Source: JANQQC01 sp965262255
GTDB taxonomy: Bacteria > Pseudomonadota > Alphaproteobacteria > Caulobacterales > Hyphomonadaceae
Assembly (NCBI GenBank): GCA_965262255.1
Contig: OZ253505.1
Location: 1,736,001-1,800,000 of the forward strand
Reading direction: 5' to 3'
DNA length: 64,000 nt
Shown: positions 37,673 through 47,642 of the stretch, piece by piece
Layout: each line of letters opens with the position of its first letter
How positions within the stretch are numbered: the first letter of the stretch is position 1
Position numbers and translations under genes: made by a program
The notes under the pieces: model-generated
What the model was told of the DNA's origin: nothing
Seen by the model: the letters and a program-made list of their open reading frames with translations, nothing else
The model's database searches: none

Positions 37673-37689
37673 CTTCTGCAGTCTCAGGT

Positions 37690-38500
37690 TCTATAATATT
37701 GCATTATGCGAACCGGTATTCGGTGCTTGTTTCGGGGCATCTTGGATTAGGTTGTGCTGGCAACTATGCCATTTGGGACCCGTGATTACCTCCCGGCAAG
37801 GGGCTTTAAGCCCCGGGCGGTCGTCGGAGACGATATTCTCGACTCCCCGTATTCCACGGTGAACTAGGCAATCTAGGAACTCCCTCCAATGTAGTTCAAA
37901 GTCTTTCAACTCGACAGATATACCGAAAATACGGCGATTACCTTATCGGTCAATACCAAAAGCGCTAAGAACTGCAACATCGCGAACAATGCCTGTAACG
38001 GGCAGTTTCTCGTGTCCGGCATCAAGAAACATATAGGGGAACTCGCCAAGGTTCAAACCTTCGTCCAACTTTTTGTTGGTGTTTGATACCTGAGTTGATG
38101 AGATTGACTCGATGCCGTACAGTTTAAATATATTGCTAATTTCGCGACTGGAAACACCCTCGATATAGCATTCTGCCGCAGCGTTTAGTAAGGCTTCACT
38201 ACTCCTTTGACTGCTGTCCATTGTGTTCGGGTATAGCGGTGTGTCGATCGAACTAGAAGTCTTGGAAGACAGCAAGTTCAACGAACCTGATGCGTTAGGT
38301 AGACCGTCAGTTTTGTAACCATTCCGATAACCCCCATTCTCGCCAACCCGATGACCATAACTACCGCCCAGACACGCTTCGCGATCCAGACGAACGACCA
38401 TGTCAAACAACTGCTCCAACAGCTCCTTGAACGGAGAGAGATTTTCTTGAGATGGGAATTTCATCGCATCTCGTTGACGCTTATAATCTTCTATGTTCAT
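37690..38500 (-). pseudogene. IS256-family transposase, truncated and frameshifted
   Basis: ATG at 38500 begins the best-preserved N terminus of the three copies (MNIEDYKRQRDAMKFPSQEN, HRVGENGGYRNGYKTD, TGIVRDVAVLSAFGIDR). The frame is lost near 37940 and resumes as HWREFLDCLVHRGIRGVENI then SDDRPGL before the copy ends at about 37690. Confidence 0.85.
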
Positions 38501-38556
38501 TGATATCCCCCTAATGGGGATTAGAACGAATTTTGGGGATAACTTGATCGCGAGAA

Positions 38557-38592
38557 GCGTTTTCAGGGGATTTTAGAATCCCCTGAAAACAC
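38557..38592. terminator. Hairpin before the IS256 start
   Basis: GCGTTTTCAGGGGATT then a 4-base loop and the complementary arm, with a T5 run just beyond on the plus strand. Same structure as 21606-21640; marks the upstream end of this IS256 copy. Confidence 0.6.
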
Positions 38593-38712
38593 TTTTTCCC
38601 CAAATATGAAATTCCTAATCCTATAGTACCCTGCCCTGCCAAAGCGCACAGTAAGGCAAGATTGTTTCAGGTGTTAAGTCATTCTAGAAAACTAGCTACG
38701 ATTTTGTTGGTT

Positions 38713-39462
38713 CTAGAACAAACTAAGTTGAGGATCAGGAGGCTTATCACTTTTTGGGGGCCTAATTGTTGCGAGAATCTCTTCTCGCTGAAGCTGATCT
38801 AGACAAGGAAGCAGGATTGGAACTCCACTGCTTAATTTACTGACAATATCATGCTTATAAATTGGTGAAATCGCACCAACTTTTTCCAGTGGATCAAAGT
38901 AAGTCAAGTGAAAAAGAAACAAATGCCCGTTAGAATCTTTATCTCGAAAGTCTAGGAAAACTGGTTTAGTCGCGTTGCACCATCGTTCAAACAGTTTGCC
39001 CCGTCCCCACCATTCAAATACCCAAACATTCTCGAAAAACTTCTCCTTCATGCCTAAGCGAAAATTGATTTCGTCCTGCAAATTTCTTAGACCGTCGACA
39101 ACCCACACCATTTCAACGTAAAATTGTTCCCTGGATCGCATTTCATCTGATGTTAGAAGTGAATGTTGGAATTCTACCACGATGCTATGGGCAGTCTTTA
39201 TATCTGCAACGTGTTTTTCACCATTAACCCGGTCATAACAGATAACTTCTTGCCAATTTTCAGGAAACTGATTTTTCCAATCTCTGTGCCAGTCTGATTC
39301 ATTTTCCCACCAGTGATCACAATTCCTCAGAGCTTTGTGCGCCCAATGATGTCGCATAAATTGCCCACACTTCGCTATAGTTTCGCCATTACACACCTGG
39401 CAAAGACCTCTTCCACCAGCAAAGGCAGTTTTTCTTTCTCTGTTGACTACAGCGTACTTCAC
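38713..39462 (-). CDS. CoiA-like competence/nuclease protein
   Basis: 249 residues from a GTG. Cys/His-rich N terminus (CQVCNGETIAKCGQFMRHHW then AH), NESDWHRDWKNQFPENWQEV, then the nuclease-like core GEKHVADIKTAHSIVVEFQH and REQFYVEMVWVVDGL. This is the CoiA family pattern, with a D...E-x-Q active-site variant of the PD-(D/E)XK fold. CoiA helps DNA uptake in some Firmicutes; relatives in other bacteria are mostly uncharacterised and often sit in mobile DNA. It lies just inside the right IS arm as cargo. Nuclease activity is inferred. Confidence 0.78.
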   Translation of the reverse strand: MKYAVVNRERKTAFAGGRGLCQVCNGETIAKCGQFMRHHWAHKALRNCDHWWENESDWHRDWKNQFPENWQEVICYDRVNGEKHVADIKTAHSIVVEFQHSLLTSDEMRSREQFYVEMVWVVDGLRNLQDEINFRLGMKEKFFENVWVFEWWGRGKLFERWCNATKPVFLDFRDKDSNGHLFLFHLTYFDPLEKVGAISPIYKHDIVSKLSSGVPILLPCLDQLQREEILATIRPPKSDKPPDPQLSLF

Positions 39463-39602
39463 AAAATTATTATCCTATCAATGAATTTGTTGATTCAAAA
39501 GATCTCCTTAGTTTTCAAAAAATTATATCAGTTTGGTTAAAAAAAGCGAATATATACCGATTACCACAAAATGCGCCAAATTGACGCTTACATAAATACG
39601 CT

Positions 39603-39656
39603 GTATCGTGCGATACACTCCCCGCAGTAACGGGGAAACAGCTTGGAACATTCCAA
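39603..39656. promoter_or_regulatory. Three consecutive short palindromes
   Basis: In 54 bases: GTATCGTGCGATAC (39603-39616), CCCCGCAGTAACGGGG (39620-39635) and TTGGAACATTCCAA (39643-39656). They lie between the CoiA-like gene and the IS arm. They could be protein binding sites or a structured RNA leader. Confidence 0.4.
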
Positions 39657-40454
39657 ATTTTCACTCTTACAAATAGTGTACGCGCTCACGGCATATGGAA
39701 TCTTTGTGAACCTATCGTTGATTTGAGCGTTGATATACGGATAATAATAATTTTGCAACAAGATTGTTATAGGGCGAATGGAAAAGAGTTAGGAACGCCC
39801 CCTCAAATATGTTCTTACTTTAAGCAGATTGTTGCCTATTTATTGCGTAAAGTCAGGTATTATTCTCTAGTCACTGTACTGTTCCCAATAATTTTTTGAT
39901 CGATTTTGTTGGAGGAATCAGGATTTGAAGATAGATCCCAAGGGATTCTAACGTCCCTTGGGGTTTCTTTATCGGTAGTCATATACCTTCGCCTACAGGT
40001 GATGAAACAGGTCGATGATCGAAGATAAGATCCTATATGGACCTAGTCTTTGGCCAGTGTGTTTCTAACTAGTTATGCGTAAGAAGAGTAGCCGCAAGGG
40101 AAAGGGAATCCGGGGGTTCCTTACGTTCTTGTCACATTAGTGGTCGGGGAAGTAACGAGACTTTCAGTGATGTCGTAGTTTCTGTACTATTCCCAATAAT
40201 TTTTTTGACCGATTTTTACAGACGGTAGCAGGAGTTAGCGAGCGATTGTAAAGGATCTTAGAGTCTTTAGGGGTCTCCAATCCGTAGTCGCATAGTTTCG
40301 CGCCTGCCCTTATAGTAATTGCCTGATCGTGCGCTGTTAAAGTCCCTATGGCCATTGGTAACGGTCTGGGTCGAATAGGTCGTAGATAACAAAGCTAGTC
40401 AGACATTGGATGACGTTATGCTCGCGTTGACCGATAATACCGCAGGTAAGTCTT

Positions 40455-41485
40455 CATTAAGTTTTCCCTACTTTTGAGGGATAAGGTGTGACTAAGTTAC
40501 CGGAAGTAAGGAGAGACTGCCAATGTTTCTTCAAATAGGCGAGTGGAGTGAGTAAATTTAGGCTTTTGTGATACCGTTTAGAGTTGTAGTGATCGGTATA
40601 GGATTCAATGTTCCGTTTGATCATTTCGAGATTATGATTGCTGAAGTCCCAACAGTTATAGAAATCTTCTTACCAAGTTCTATTAAGGCGTTCAACTTGA
40701 GCATTTAGTATAGGAGATTTCTGAGGAAGATTTTAGAACGTCAAGCCTAAGTCTTTGCAGGTTGTTTCGAACTCCACTCTAAATTCAGAGCCTTGGTCTG
40801 TTTGGATCGCCTGAACTTTGAAGGGCATATAGTCGATCATGTTTTTGAGAAAGATGCTGGCATTTTTTGCGCTCGCACTCGTAAAGGCCTTACCATAGCA
40901 GACACGAGAAACCGGGCATATGGCTATGATATGATAGAGTTTTGTTCCGTCAGGGAGCTCGACATGAACTGTGTCCACTTGAACAGTCTCTCTTGGTATC
41001 GTCGGCTTTAACCCTTTCGGTAATCGGATGGCATGCGGACGGGAAGACTTATTGTTTCGACGTTTTCGGCTCCCGAAAATAAAATGATCATTGGCCTAGA
41101 CTATGCCTCTTGCAATCAGATCAGTAAGTATGCGTCCGACTGTCGAAATGCTGGTATCAAAGCCTTCTTCTTGTAATCTTCTGGCGATCTTCTCCTTTCC
41201 CCAAGTTTTCTGCTCAAGACGGAGTTGTGTCACAGCATCGACGAGTTCAGGAGTTCGTTTCGACTCGCGCAGTGTCTTCGGGCGAGTTGAGCGGACTGTT
41301 GGATCTTTCTGCCAGCGATACAGATTGGCAACAGGCTCACCTACTAAGACTACAGCCTCTATCGCGCCCATGTCTTTATCGTTCCTCAATGTTAACCTGA
41401 GATTAACCTTACGAATCCGTTCCAGCTCCATCGGCTTTGCTGGAGTCATGCCCTTTTCGGCTAATTTCGCCCTCGTTGACGCTGA
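40455..41485 (-). pseudogene. IS481-like transposase, broken (right arm)
   Basis: Blocks ASASTRAKLAEKGMTPAKPM, EPVANLYRWQKDPTVRSTRP, KTWGKEKIARRLQEEGFDTS, VHVELPDGTKLYHI and VQAIQTDQGSEFRVEFETTC are present. There is a stop after LIARGIV (41096) and another after GLTF (40733), so it is inactive. Confidence 0.85.
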
Positions 41486-41515
41486 GGCTTGAAAAATTAG
41501 TGGTCCCACGTAAAT

Positions 41516-41667
41516 CGAAACTGTTGCGAAACCAGAGAGTTTGGGAAAAGTGCAACAGAAATTTCGAAGTTACTGCGGCTAGACTGACCTAGAATCTGGC
41601 GTTAGGCAATCCAACTAGACAGAAATTCATAGAAATTCGAGCGAGTTACATGTTTCGCAACAGTCTC
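41516..41667. mobile_element. MITE family 2 (152 bp) with AAAT duplication
   Basis: Termini GAAACTGTTGCGAAAC (41517-41532) and GTTTCGCAACAGTCTC (41652-41667) are inverted repeats with one mismatch, flanked by AAAT at 41512-41515 and 41668-41671. The left arm of the pair has the same site uninterrupted with a single copy (about 26482-26490). No coding capacity. Termini resemble those of IS5-group elements, but this is a guess. Confidence 0.82.
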
Positions 41668-42018
41668 AAATTAGTTGCATGGGAAGATACGCTTTGTTAG
41701 GTGGTTAAACTTTACCTAAATATAGGGCGATCTTCCCTTTTTTCAAAAAGACCTAGATTCCATATGTCTTTGAGCCGATACAAGGAAGTCAGGCTAATTG
41801 AAAATCGCAAATATCTCACTTGGGATGACAACATAGAAAACGATGAGTTGCTCGAATTTTTAGACTTTATGTTGCATAATCTTTCATTATTCTTGATTCT
41901 ATGCACAATCTAGGTTTCAAATCAATCTTCAAGCTCTATATACAAAAGAGGCGTTCAAAAGCAAATTTTCCTTCGATTTTGGGTGTTATTCGCAATTAAA
42001 ACTGGAGAACTCGTTCTA

Positions 42019-43884
42019 ATGTGGTCTGATAACGAAACCTCCCGAGATTTTCTCAATTTTGAAACTTTGGCTGCTACTGTCGCGGATATCATCGACAAGA
42101 CAAGTGGGGAACCCGTTTCTATAGGTGTTTCCGGAAGTTGGGGAGTCGGGAAATCTTCATTAATCAACATGATTAGAAAAAAGTGCGAGAATACGGACAA
42201 GAAAGTTATATTCGTTGAATTCAATGCTTGGCTGTATCAAGGGTATGATGATGCCAAAGCGTCTCTCTTAGAAGTCGTTGCAAACGAACTTTCAAAACAC
42301 GTTAAAGAAAACCAATCTGCCTCTCGTAATGTTAATGACATTCTCTCGAGAATCAATTGGTTACGAGCCCTGCAGTTAACTGGTGGTATAGTTGCGACTG
42401 TTGCGACGGGTTCACCGCTAATCGGTATCATTGCCAAGTTTCTGGGTGCAGGAAATGTCTTCTCACAACAAGAGAATGTAGGCGAAAATATTGGAGAAGT
42501 GAGGAAATCTTTGGATGAAACAGTTAGATCAGGTGAAGAATTGATTAAATCTGCGAAGATAAGCTCACCTCCGAAAGAGATTGAAGCTATTCGCTCAGGT
42601 TTTGAGAAGTCTTTGGAGGAGATGAATGCGACCTTGGTTGTCTTGATAGACGACCTAGACCGTTGCCTTCCGGAAACAGCAATTTCAACGCTAGAAGCAA
42701 TTCGGTTGCTACTTTTTCTAAAAAACACCGCATTCGTTATAGCAGCAGACACTACAATCATTAGACATGCGGTCAGTAAACACTTTGAGGGTATGGATGA
42801 AAAACTCGCCGCAAACTACTTTGACAAAATGATACAAATTCCTGTCACAGTTCCGAAGCTCAGCATTCAAGACATCAAGGCTTACATGAGCCTATTATAT
42901 ATAGACGAGAGTATCCTTTGTTTTGACAAAAAAGAGGAAATACGTAACTCGATTTGTGCTAGCCTAAAGCAAACATGGGAAGACCGCAAGTTTAATGCGA
43001 GCGCTATTTGTGACGAGATGAGAAAACTTGGGATTGAAGTACCTGCTCACTTACGCGAGAAACTCCAGATTGTCGATAGACTAGCACCTATGATGACCTT
43101 AAACACCCCGATCGAGGCTAATCCAAGGCTAATAAAGCGTTTTATGAACGCGATTGCGTTCAGAAAAACTACCGGAGACGCACTCGGTATGGATTTAGAC
43201 GAAAAGATCCTCGCGAAATTTTTGCTCTTGGAGCGCTGCGGCCCGGCAAAAGTCTTTGAGGCTATAAAGAGTTCGGTTTCAGAAGATAAAGAGGGGCATT
43301 CAAAGATAGTTAGGGAAAAAGAACTCAGTTTCGAGACAGGCAAACAACCTAAAAATCAAGAAATCTATTCAGATGAGTTCTTCCAACAGTGGATAGATTC
43401 GGAACCTCGTTTAGGATCAACCGACCTACGTCCATACCTTTACATAAGCCGAGAACATGCGCCTCTTCTGTTATCTGGGGAAAGAATTTCCTCTTATGCA
43501 CAGGAGCTACTTGAGGCAATTATTGATGAGCCGGGTCAAGCTAACACTGTACAACAACAATTGAATTCGCTAACATCGAGCGATTTACGATTAATGCTTC
43601 AAAAACTACTAGATATAGCTCGTAAAGAAAAACGTTGGGGAACTCCGCCAATATTAACTGCGTGTATTTCGGTATGTCGAGCAGACAACAGTCTCGGTGA
43701 ACAGTTAGCAACATTTTTAGGGAGTAGAACTCCAAAATCGATCACGGCTGGTATAGTACAAAGGATCAAAAACGAACCATGGGCAAGTCTCACATTTGAG
43801 ACTTGGTTGTCGAAGGAAATCGGTAAACCGGTCAGGGCTGCGATTGAGAAGGAAAAGAATAATGGGAACATCAACGTCCAGTAA
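42019..43884 (+). CDS. qatA: QatA, KAP-family ATPase
   Basis: 621 residues. I prefer ATG 42019 over a GTG at 41983. KAP P-loop: Walker A GSWGVGKSS (39-47), FVEFNAWLYQGYDD, and Walker B VVLIDDLDRCLPET (about 207-220), then AADTTIIRHAV. KAP NTPases have an inserted, often membrane-associated, helical region; here LTGGIVATVATGSPLIGIIA (about 116-135) is such a hydrophobic stretch. First gene of a four-gene set matching the order of QatABCD, an anti-phage system found in screens of defence islands. It overlaps qatB by 23 bases. Confidence 0.9.
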   Translation: MWSDNETSRDFLNFETLAATVADIIDKTSGEPVSIGVSGSWGVGKSSLINMIRKKCENTDKKVIFVEFNAWLYQGYDDAKASLLEVVANELSKHVKENQSASRNVNDILSRINWLRALQLTGGIVATVATGSPLIGIIAKFLGAGNVFSQQENVGENIGEVRKSLDETVRSGEELIKSAKISSPPKEIEAIRSGFEKSLEEMNATLVVLIDDLDRCLPETAISTLEAIRLLLFLKNTAFVIAADTTIIRHAVSKHFEGMDEKLAANYFDKMIQIPVTVPKLSIQDIKAYMSLLYIDESILCFDKKEEIRNSICASLKQTWEDRKFNASAICDEMRKLGIEVPAHLREKLQIVDRLAPMMTLNTPIEANPRLIKRFMNAIAFRKTTGDALGMDLDEKILAKFLLLERCGPAKVFEAIKSSVSEDKEGHSKIVREKELSFETGKQPKNQEIYSDEFFQQWIDSEPRLGSTDLRPYLYISREHAPLLLSGERISSYAQELLEAIIDEPGQANTVQQQLNSLTSSDLRLMLQKLLDIARKEKRWGTPPILTACISVCRADNSLGEQLATFLGSRTPKSITAGIVQRIKNEPWASLTFETWLSKEIGKPVRAAIEKEKNNGNINVQ

Positions 43885-44710
43885 GGGACCTAAATCGAAG
43901 GTGCCATTAACTCCCCCTAAGGATGATACGGCAGTTGAATCATCGACACAAAGTAACGAATGGCCGGAAGTCCCACACTTTGATCAGGATGCAAAAGATT
44001 TTGAAATCCGCCCCGAATCTCCGATAGATAATGTTCCGTTGGCATCAGCTCGTCGGTTTTTGACTACGCGAAAGCGCCTTGGAGAATTTGGCGAAACTGG
44101 CAATGCACAAAAAATGAAAAACGGCATCGCTAGCTATGTAGCGAAAGGATACAAAAATCCGCAAATTGCTGCTCAAAGAATGAAGAAAACCGCTGTTTTG
44201 GCAGCAAAACTATTTGGATTGTTAGTTGGTGAACATTTAGATGATTCAAAAATTGGTCTGAAAGTTAGTGACCTCGAAGGTAAAAGTGCGGAAAAATGCA
44301 TAGAAGCCATTGTTGAAGCTGTATCGCCTCTCGATGGTACACTTGATTCAGAAGCAGCACAAGATTCAATCAACAAAGTACTGTCGGAACTTGTTGATCA
44401 GAATCCAGATGTGGATTTATCTAATTTGGGGATAGATTCGTGCGTAACTGTTGTTGAGAAATTCGTATCAAACTCCGTTTTTAGCCGAATACGTTTAGAT
44501 ATAGGTCAACATGTTCTGGATCGAGCCTCCTCGCCTGCGGAGGGATTGTCTAGATTAGGAGAGATTGAAGAGTATGTCGAGGAATCGATCCAACAGGCTT
44601 TCTCATCAGCTACTTCGTTGACCTCAACAACCAGCCTTGAAAAAGTGAGTTCGATCGTCAGTGAAGTAATTGAAGACACCTTCGAAATTTTTCAGTCTTA
44701 TACTGAATGA
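43862..44710 (+). CDS. qatB: QatB-like protein
   Basis: 282 residues from ATG 43862 (MGTSTSSKGPKSKVPLTPPK). A disordered, Ser/Pro/Lys-rich N-terminal segment of about 60 residues precedes a helical domain (LTTRKRLGEFGETGNAQKMK, GLKVSDLEGKSAEKCIEAIV). The MGTS-S-GP start and its place between a KAP ATPase and a QueC-like protein identify it as QatB, whose molecular role is unknown. Translationally coupled to qatA by overlap. Confidence 0.82.
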   Translation: MGTSTSSKGPKSKVPLTPPKDDTAVESSTQSNEWPEVPHFDQDAKDFEIRPESPIDNVPLASARRFLTTRKRLGEFGETGNAQKMKNGIASYVAKGYKNPQIAAQRMKKTAVLAAKLFGLLVGEHLDDSKIGLKVSDLEGKSAEKCIEAIVEAVSPLDGTLDSEAAQDSINKVLSELVDQNPDVDLSNLGIDSCVTVVEKFVSNSVFSRIRLDIGQHVLDRASSPAEGLSRLGEIEEYVEESIQQAFSSATSLTSTTSLEKVSSIVSEVIEDTFEIFQSYTE

Positions 44711-45012
44711 CTTCTGTTAACGCATAATGTATGTACAGTTTAGGACTGTGGTAGAACATTGAATTTGTCGAAATACCGAAGTCATTTCTTGCGAATTTGA
44801 AAGTTTTACTTGCAAAATGTGGCTGTTTCCCTCTAGTTATTGTTGTTTCTTTGATTAGAATCTTCAGTGATCTACAATTTTAGTAGTATCTCTTTAGTTT
44901 ATGACTGTCTTTTCCGCGGGATTATAAGTGCGACAACGCTATAGTCAGATGTAAGTTTAATGATCAGTCAAGACAAATAGGATGAATTTGATTTCGTCCA
45001 AGTGTATATGCT
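44711..45012. other. 302-bp gap inside the qat operon
   Basis: Unusually long for a compact defence operon. No protein signature or strong terminator is seen. It may hold an internal promoter for qatCD or a regulatory RNA, or be the result of a deletion. Confidence 0.4.
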
Positions 45013-46290
45013 ATGAAAATACAGTGCGCTCCAAAACACTTTCCATTTGATAAACGGAATGCTGACCTGAATGTCGTATTGTATGCGAAGGCCTCTTCTG
45101 ACGAATATGGTTGCATTGGAAACAGTATCGTTGAGACCATTAGAGCTAAGCATTTAAATCCGCTTCCTCACGCATGGGACTTTCTCTCAATTGCCCTCTC
45201 TATTTATGCAGCTGACCGTGCAGGACATAGATCTCTTAGTTATGACGGGTGGACTAGGCATTTTTCATTATTGATAGCCGTAAATGATCCTGTGTTTTGG
45301 ACATCGGTGAAAGGCGAATTGGAAGAAGCTTTGCGCTTTCTTACTACCGATGTTTGGAGGTTAGAGTTTACTGAATACAAATTTTATCCACATGATACAG
45401 ATGAATTCACAGGACTCAGACAAAACAGCGTTGCTTTGTTTTCGGGTGGGCTTGACAGTTTGGTCGGAGCAATCGATCTAAAAAGCGAAAATATAATTCC
45501 GGCATTGGTGAGCCAAGTATCACGCGGTGATAAAAGTAAACAGCGGGATTTCCCAACTGCGATCGATCCTAGGTTATCGTCAATTCTATTCAATCATTCA
45601 GTTAGATTGCCCAATCATGAACGCCCAGCTTCTCAACGGTCACGTTCGATCGTATTCCTAAGCTACGCAATACTGATTGCAACAACCTATTCACGGCAAA
45701 ATTCTCAGTCTCGAAAAAAAATCTATGTGTCCGAGAATGGTTATATCTCGATAAATCCTCCTTTGACTGGAACTAGAATAGGGAGTCTGAGTACCCGGAC
45801 AACCCATCCGGCCTTTCTCACTATTATTCAGTCAATCTCTGACCAAGCATCATTTAAAATTGACTTTGAAAATAGATACTCTCTAAAGACTAAAGGCGAA
45901 ATGCTTAAAGAATGCAAAGATCAAGAAATTTTGAAAGAGTTGGCGCACCAGACCACGAGCTGTGGTCGATACGCATCATACCATTATAAACACTGCGGAA
46001 GATGTCTTCCCTGCCTTATCCGTAGGGCAGCGTTTCTAGAGTGGGGGTACAAGGATGACACCTATTATAAGTTTAAGGATCTTAGCAAATCTGACAAGGA
46101 TAGTATAGGGTTTGAAGATGTCCGATCCGCTTTTATGGCATGCTTAGTAGAAGAAGAACGCGGAACAAAATTTTTCGTCGGACGTTCTCTACGTTCAATA
46201 CAATTTAGTCGGCGTGAAGACTATATTGACATGATAAAACGAGGTGTTCAGGAAGTTCGAAAATTGCTAAATCACTATGGAGTAAGCTGA
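45013..46290 (+). CDS. qatC: QatC, QueC-like PP-loop protein
   Basis: 425 residues. PP-loop ATP-pyrophosphatase motif ALFSGGLDSLVGAIDL (about 140-155) and a C-terminal zinc-type cluster CGRYASYHYKHCGRCLPC (about 316-333), as in 7-cyano-7-deazaguanine synthase QueC. QueC-like enzymes in defence act on nucleobases or protein termini through adenylation. The N-terminal 140 residues are specific to the Qat version. Its TGA overlaps the ATG of qatD by one base. Confidence 0.9.
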   Translation: MKIQCAPKHFPFDKRNADLNVVLYAKASSDEYGCIGNSIVETIRAKHLNPLPHAWDFLSIALSIYAADRAGHRSLSYDGWTRHFSLLIAVNDPVFWTSVKGELEEALRFLTTDVWRLEFTEYKFYPHDTDEFTGLRQNSVALFSGGLDSLVGAIDLKSENIIPALVSQVSRGDKSKQRDFPTAIDPRLSSILFNHSVRLPNHERPASQRSRSIVFLSYAILIATTYSRQNSQSRKKIYVSENGYISINPPLTGTRIGSLSTRTTHPAFLTIIQSISDQASFKIDFENRYSLKTKGEMLKECKDQEILKELAHQTTSCGRYASYHYKHCGRCLPCLIRRAAFLEWGYKDDTYYKFKDLSKSDKDSIGFEDVRSAFMACLVEEERGTKFFVGRSLRSIQFSRREDYIDMIKRGVQEVRKLLNHYGVS

Positions 46291-47030
46291 TGGATACTCA
46301 TTGTCATTTGGATCAGTATCCTAATCCAAGTACGATTATAGACGAAATCGTTGAACGCGAACTTTTGGTTTTGTCAGTTACTATGTCACCATCATCACTT
46401 CCAACCACGAGGAGACTCGCCGAGAATGCTTCTTCTATCTATACTGGAATAGGCTTTCATCCTCATATTGTCGCAGACCGGTATCACGAACTCGACCTAA
46501 TCTCAGAATACATCTTCAGCGCAGATTTTGTGGGTGAAATTGGTCTGGATGGATGTCCAAGTTTGAAAGATACTTGGTCATTACAGCGGAAGGTTTTCGA
46601 TAGGATGATCTCCGAGGCAGAACGACATTGTTGCAGGGTTCTATCAATTCACAGCAGACACGCTTCGAAAGAGGTAATCGACGTTTTGAGACCTTACAAA
46701 GGTGTCTTTCTGCCAATTTTGCATTGGTTCTCGGGGACGCATGCAGAATTGCACGAGGCTATTGAACTAGGCTGTTGGTTTAGCATTGGACCTGCAATGG
46801 TCAAGAGTCGTAAAGGGTTAAATCTTATAAATCGAATACCTTTAAATCGCATTCTACTTGAAACCGATGGACCATTTACAAGTAACAATGGACGTATTTA
46901 TGTGCCATGGGATGCCGAAGAGGTTTGCCCGATAAAAATTGCCGAAGTATGTTCTAAACCGCTGGCAGAAATAAATGACCAATTGGTCAAAAATGTGAGG
47001 TTTCTGTTAAACGCTATTGACCAAGGCTAA
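46290..47030 (+). CDS. qatD: QatD, TatD-family metal-dependent nuclease
   Basis: 246 residues. TatD DNase motifs: MDTHCHLDQYP (1-11), TGIGFHPH, FVGEIGLDG (the carboxylate ligand), VLSIHSRHA, ILHWFSGTHAEL and LLETDGPF near the C terminus. All metal ligands appear present, so it should be an active 3'-5' exonuclease or phosphoesterase. Last gene of the Qat operon, coupled to qatC by TGATG. A complete four-gene set suggests a functional anti-phage system. Confidence 0.92.
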   Translation: MDTHCHLDQYPNPSTIIDEIVERELLVLSVTMSPSSLPTTRRLAENASSIYTGIGFHPHIVADRYHELDLISEYIFSADFVGEIGLDGCPSLKDTWSLQRKVFDRMISEAERHCCRVLSIHSRHASKEVIDVLRPYKGVFLPILHWFSGTHAELHEAIELGCWFSIGPAMVKSRKGLNLINRIPLNRILLETDGPFTSNNGRIYVPWDAEEVCPIKIAEVCSKPLAEINDQLVKNVRFLLNAIDQG

Positions 47031-47171
47031 CACGTATTATGGTGTAGTGACGTTATCATTAGAATGGGAATTATATAGAGAACTAGCCAAGAACATAGAA
47101 CACTTGGATACAGGGCATAATTCATAATTTCAACGCTCCGCGGAAGACATTATTTGGCGCCATCTATTTAC

Positions 47172-47621
47172 TCAGTACTTGACTGTGCGAGGATACCCAG
47201 AGGTATCAAATTCAACGTTCATTATTCTATCACAGTTGTCATACACTCGAATGTACAGGTGATTGGATGATCTTAATAACTCACCAAAATCTCGAGTGTT
47301 CTCTAGTTCGATCCAGTCGGCAGAATCTTTCTTTCCCCTTAATCGCACAAGTTCATTATAGTCTGCTTTAGCATATATATTATCGACTTCACAGAACGAT
47401 TCTGTCTTGGGTAAAAGGGTAAATTCTAAATATCCAAGTGTCTCCCACCATAAAGCGCACAGCTGCCCAGTTTGTTCTAATGGGGGATCACGATCATAAA
47501 CACACGACCAGTGGATATTTCCGTTGATTGGGTCTTCGTATGCTTTATAGTCCCACTCGTTGGCGAATGTAATATCACACGCCAACACGTTTACACCTAT
47601 AGATATTAGCAACCGTTTCAT
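47172..47621 (-). CDS. Secreted hypothetical protein
   Basis: 149 residues with a likely signal peptide (MKRLLISIGVNVLACDITFA, cleavage near residue 21) and a mature part with five cysteines (WSCVYDRDPP, GQLCALWWETL, ESFCEVDNIY, YDNCDRIMNV). No family recognised. AGGAG precedes the ATG. It starts 21 bases after the MTase-HNH gene and looks like the last gene of the transposon's operon; a periplasmic protein is odd company for DNA methyltransferases. Confidence 0.65.
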   Translation of the reverse strand: MKRLLISIGVNVLACDITFANEWDYKAYEDPINGNIHWSCVYDRDPPLEQTGQLCALWWETLGYLEFTLLPKTESFCEVDNIYAKADYNELVRLRGKKDSADWIELENTRDFGELLRSSNHLYIRVYDNCDRIMNVEFDTSGYPRTVKY

Positions 47622-47642
47622 GATAATCTCCTACGTTAGTTA

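Larger units (their letters stand above)
39692..41782 (-). mobile_element. Decayed IS, right arm of an inverted pair
   Basis: Bounded by CATATGGAATCT at 39692-39703 and its complement at 41755-41766, with similarity to the left arm continuing outward to 41782. Mirror image of 26373-28709. Together the arms enclose 28710-39691, giving the layout of a composite transposon carrying restriction and other defence-type cargo. No flanking target duplication was found. Confidence 0.85.

Noticed and set aside
40164..40355. 63-codon open frame inside the right IS arm
   Set aside because: It covers the non-coding hairpin module that is repeated elsewhere without an open frame.
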